From Muribaculaceae bacterium Isolate-110 (HZI) (lineage in GTDB: Bacteria > Bacteroidota > Bacteroidia > Bacteroidales > Muribaculaceae): 64,000 nucleotides of DNA. The stretch is from the NCBI GenBank assembly GCA_003762875.1, contig RIBL01000015.1, positions 1 through 64,000 of the forward strand. Direction: 5' to 3'. Below are positions 62,556 through 64,000 of this stretch, one piece after another. Under the pieces are notes generated by a model, which was given only the letters and a program-made list of their open reading frames with translations, searched no databases and was not told the DNA's origin. Both the position numbers and the translations under genes were made by a program. How positions within the stretch are numbered: the first letter of the stretch is position 1; every line of letters begins with the position of its first letter.

Positions 62556-62587
62556 TTCGTTGCGTATGCGAATTATGCCTCATTTCT
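62541..62587 (+). terminator. 19-bp hairpin overlapping the stop codon of the HTH gene
   Basis: AGAAATGAGGCATAATTCG (62541-62559) and its exact complement (62569-62587) form a perfect stem with a 9-nt loop; the TAA stop is at 62553-62555. The tail is not U-rich, so it may be an mRNA stabiliser rather than a terminator. Confidence 0.6.
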
Positions 62588-62635
62588 GTGTCAATCCCGC
62601 TACGTCATGGCCCGCGCAGTGAATTTTCTTTGCTA

Positions 62636-62643
62636 TAACTTTG
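62636..62643 (+). promoter_or_regulatory. Candidate -7 box for the collagen-like lipoprotein gene
   Basis: TAACTTTG fits TAnnTTTG; no clean -33 TTTG at the right distance. The leader to the ATG at 62790 would be about 140 nt, long for this genome. Confidence 0.45.
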
Positions 62644-62789
62644 TAGAGCATTTCGCGCCCTGTCTCCGCGGTTCAACCTCCGCGGCTATGAAAATACCTA
62701 TAAACAGTTGTGCAATAAGGCTATATAATAGGGCGGCTATGACAGCGAAATAAATCTTTAACCAAAGTTATAACTTAATCAATTAACGT

Positions 62790-64000
62790 ATGAACAAAAA
62801 ATTCATCAACGGGTTTCTGCTCGCCTCCCTTGTAGTAGGGTCGGGTGGTATACTCTCTTCTTGCAAGGACTACGATGATGACATCGACCAGCTCAGACAA
62901 GAGGTGGCGGTCAACAAGTCGGCTATTGAGGACATCAATAGCAAGATAGCAGCCGGTGCTATCCTTGAAAGCGTGGAACCTAATGCCACAAACACAGGTA
63001 TTATTGTGACCGTAACTAAGAACGGCTCCAAGCAGACCTTCGAAATCAAGAACGGTGTGAACGGTACCGACGCTGACGTCTGGACTATCGAACAGGATGC
63101 CAATGGCGCATACATGTGGGCCAAGAACGGTGTCCTCACCAATTATCCCGCCCAGGGTCCCAAGGGAGACAAGGGTGATCAGGGCGAAACCGGTGCTCAG
63201 GGTCCTGCCGGAGCTGACGGAGCACAAGGTCCTGCCGGCCCCACCGGTCCTCAGGGTCCTCAGGGCGAGCAGGGTGTTCAGGGCAACTACTGGGCTCCCA
63301 ATGCTGACGGCACAGAACTCGTTGAGCACGTGTGGAACGCTGAGACCAAGAAGTATGAGGCTACAGCTAATACTGTCAAGATCGCTATCTCATATCCCGG
63401 CATCACCGCTGTTGTTGACAACGGATATGTATATCTTAACGGCGTAGAGACCGGCAAGGATGCCGACGGCAACCCCATCTATGGCAGGGTAGCCATCTCT
63501 CGCAGCGGTCTTCTCACAGGCCTCGGCTTTATCCCCGCTCTCTATCTCGACGGTGTTGAGGGTACTCGTTTCGCTTATGTAAATGAAAACTATCTTTCAC
63601 CTGTCACCAGCGGCAAGAGCGGTAATGTGACCATCAACGGCGCATCGGTTGCTTATGAGATTCCTGCTGCTTCTAAGTGGGCTTTCAATACAAACACCAC
63701 GCCTTATCAGCTCAGCGAGAATGCGGTGGCTAACTTCAACCTCAATCCTGATAACGCCAATATCGAGGGCGTGAAGTTCAACTTCCTCCCCATCGCAAAC
63801 ATCGAGACTGTATCAGCTTCTCGCGCTGCTGCTCCCGAGCTCGTAATCAAGAGCACTGAGGATAAGAATGGCAAACTCGTTGTTACATACAACGTGAACA
63901 ATCCCGCCTCAATGGCTTATACCGAAAATGGCAAGAATACTCTGCCTGTTACCGCTCTTAACGCAACACTCAAAGAAGATGCTGATGTCAATGCAGCCGG
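62790..64000 (+). CDS. Surface lipoprotein with collagen-like Gly-X-Y tract (partial, runs off right edge)
   Basis: The frame opens at ATG 62790 and is still open at the window end (403 codons seen). A lipoprotein signal with ILSSC puts the lipidated cysteine at 25, followed by an acidic stretch (KDYDDDIDQL) and a short coiled coil (about 33-50, ending at KSAIEDINSKIA) of the kind found in Bacteroidales surface proteins. Residues 123-165 are 14 uninterrupted Gly-X-Y triplets (GPKGDKGDQGETGAQGPAG at the start). From about 166 on the sequence is beta-rich with no motif I recognise. It is probably displayed at the cell surface; the C-terminal function is unseen. Confidence 0.8.
   Translation, partial: MNKKFINGFLLASLVVGSGGILSSCKDYDDDIDQLRQEVAVNKSAIEDINSKIAAGAILESVEPNATNTGIIVTVTKNGSKQTFEIKNGVNGTDADVWTIEQDANGAYMWAKNGVLTNYPAQGPKGDKGDQGETGAQGPAGADGAQGPAGPTGPQGPQGEQGVQGNYWAPNADGTELVEHVWNAETKKYEATANTVKIAISYPGITAVVDNGYVYLNGVETGKDADGNPIYGRVAISRSGLLTGLGFIPALYLDGVEGTRFAYVNENYLSPVTSGKSGNVTINGASVAYEIPAASKWAFNTNTTPYQLSENAVANFNLNPDNANIEGVKFNFLPIANIETVSASRAAAPELVIKSTEDKNGKLVVTYNVNNPASMAYTENGKNTLPVTALNATLKEDADVNAA

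Overview
The window looks like chromosomal DNA of a Bacteroidales bacterium, most likely of the Muribaculaceae or a close relative. Reasons: many intergenic regions carry the Bacteroidetes promoter (-7 TAnnTTTG, in several cases with a -33 TTTG 19-21 bp upstream); several families are Bacteroidetes-typical (DUF3256, DUF5106-type thioredoxin lipid-free secreted protein, zinc-ribbon coiled-coil protein beside Nif3, BlaI with an M56/TonB sensor, BFN nuclease with a UVR tail); Shine-Dalgarno sites are weak; and rRNA-type genes are arranged as tRNAs-tuf-tRNA(Trp)-secE-nusG-rplKAJL-rpoBC. The genus call is inference. No phage, insertion sequence, integron or CRISPR array is visible.

Layout. 1-3.75 kb: the edge of an unknown minus-strand gene, a DUF3256 protein, a DEAD-box RNA helicase and an Lrp regulator, with G-rich intergenic repeats around the DUF3256 gene. 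4-17.6 kb (plus): acyl-CoA synthetase, asd, DedA, rpe-queA, a secreted alpha/beta hydrolase, a DUF5106/thioredoxin-like protein, DoxX, mnmA, a BFN nuclease, a nucleoside-permease-like MFS carrier, rsmE and kdsA. 17.6-19.25 kb: a secreted TPR protein. 19.4-26.9 kb (minus): a polysaccharide flippase and ruvB, then an efflux operon (TolC, HlyD, two ABC-2 permeases, no ATPase). 27.2-29.5 kb (plus): a BlaI repressor and an M56-TonB-plug-like sensor peptidase. 29.6-32.3 kb (minus): rnfD-rnfG-rnfE-rnfA without rnfB and rnfC. 32.5-40.1 kb (minus): Na/Ca antiporter, a uracil-DNA-glycosylase-fold protein, efp, a SlyD-like PPIase, a zinc-ribbon protein, a Nif3-like protein, aspS and cysK. 40.4 kb: a second Lrp regulator.

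41.0-54.7 kb (plus) is the translation/transcription core: four tRNAs (Thr-TGT, Tyr-GTA, Gly-TCC, Thr-GGT), tuf, tRNA-Trp, secE, nusG, rplK, rplA, rplJ, rplL, rpoB and rpoC. Its two longest gaps (nusG-rplK and rplL-rpoB) hold candidate RNA structure and probably set the relative output of these genes. 54.7-61.8 kb (minus): O-methyltransferase, aroQ, a small membrane protein, an NAD-dependent epimerase, a GT4 glycosyltransferase, a DUF389 membrane protein and a Na/Pi cotransporter. 61.8-64 kb is accessory in character: a stretch with one weak orphan reading frame, a 75-residue HTH protein, and the start of a large lipoprotein with a collagen-like Gly-X-Y tract that runs off the right edge.

Most genes are housekeeping. 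The points most worth a second look are the collagen-like lipoprotein, the incomplete Rnf cluster, the BlaI/M56-TonB-plug pair with a candidate operator inside its own promoter, and several unusual intergenic repeats (G-quadruplex-capable units, a purine-only tract, a perfect 31-bp inverted repeat).
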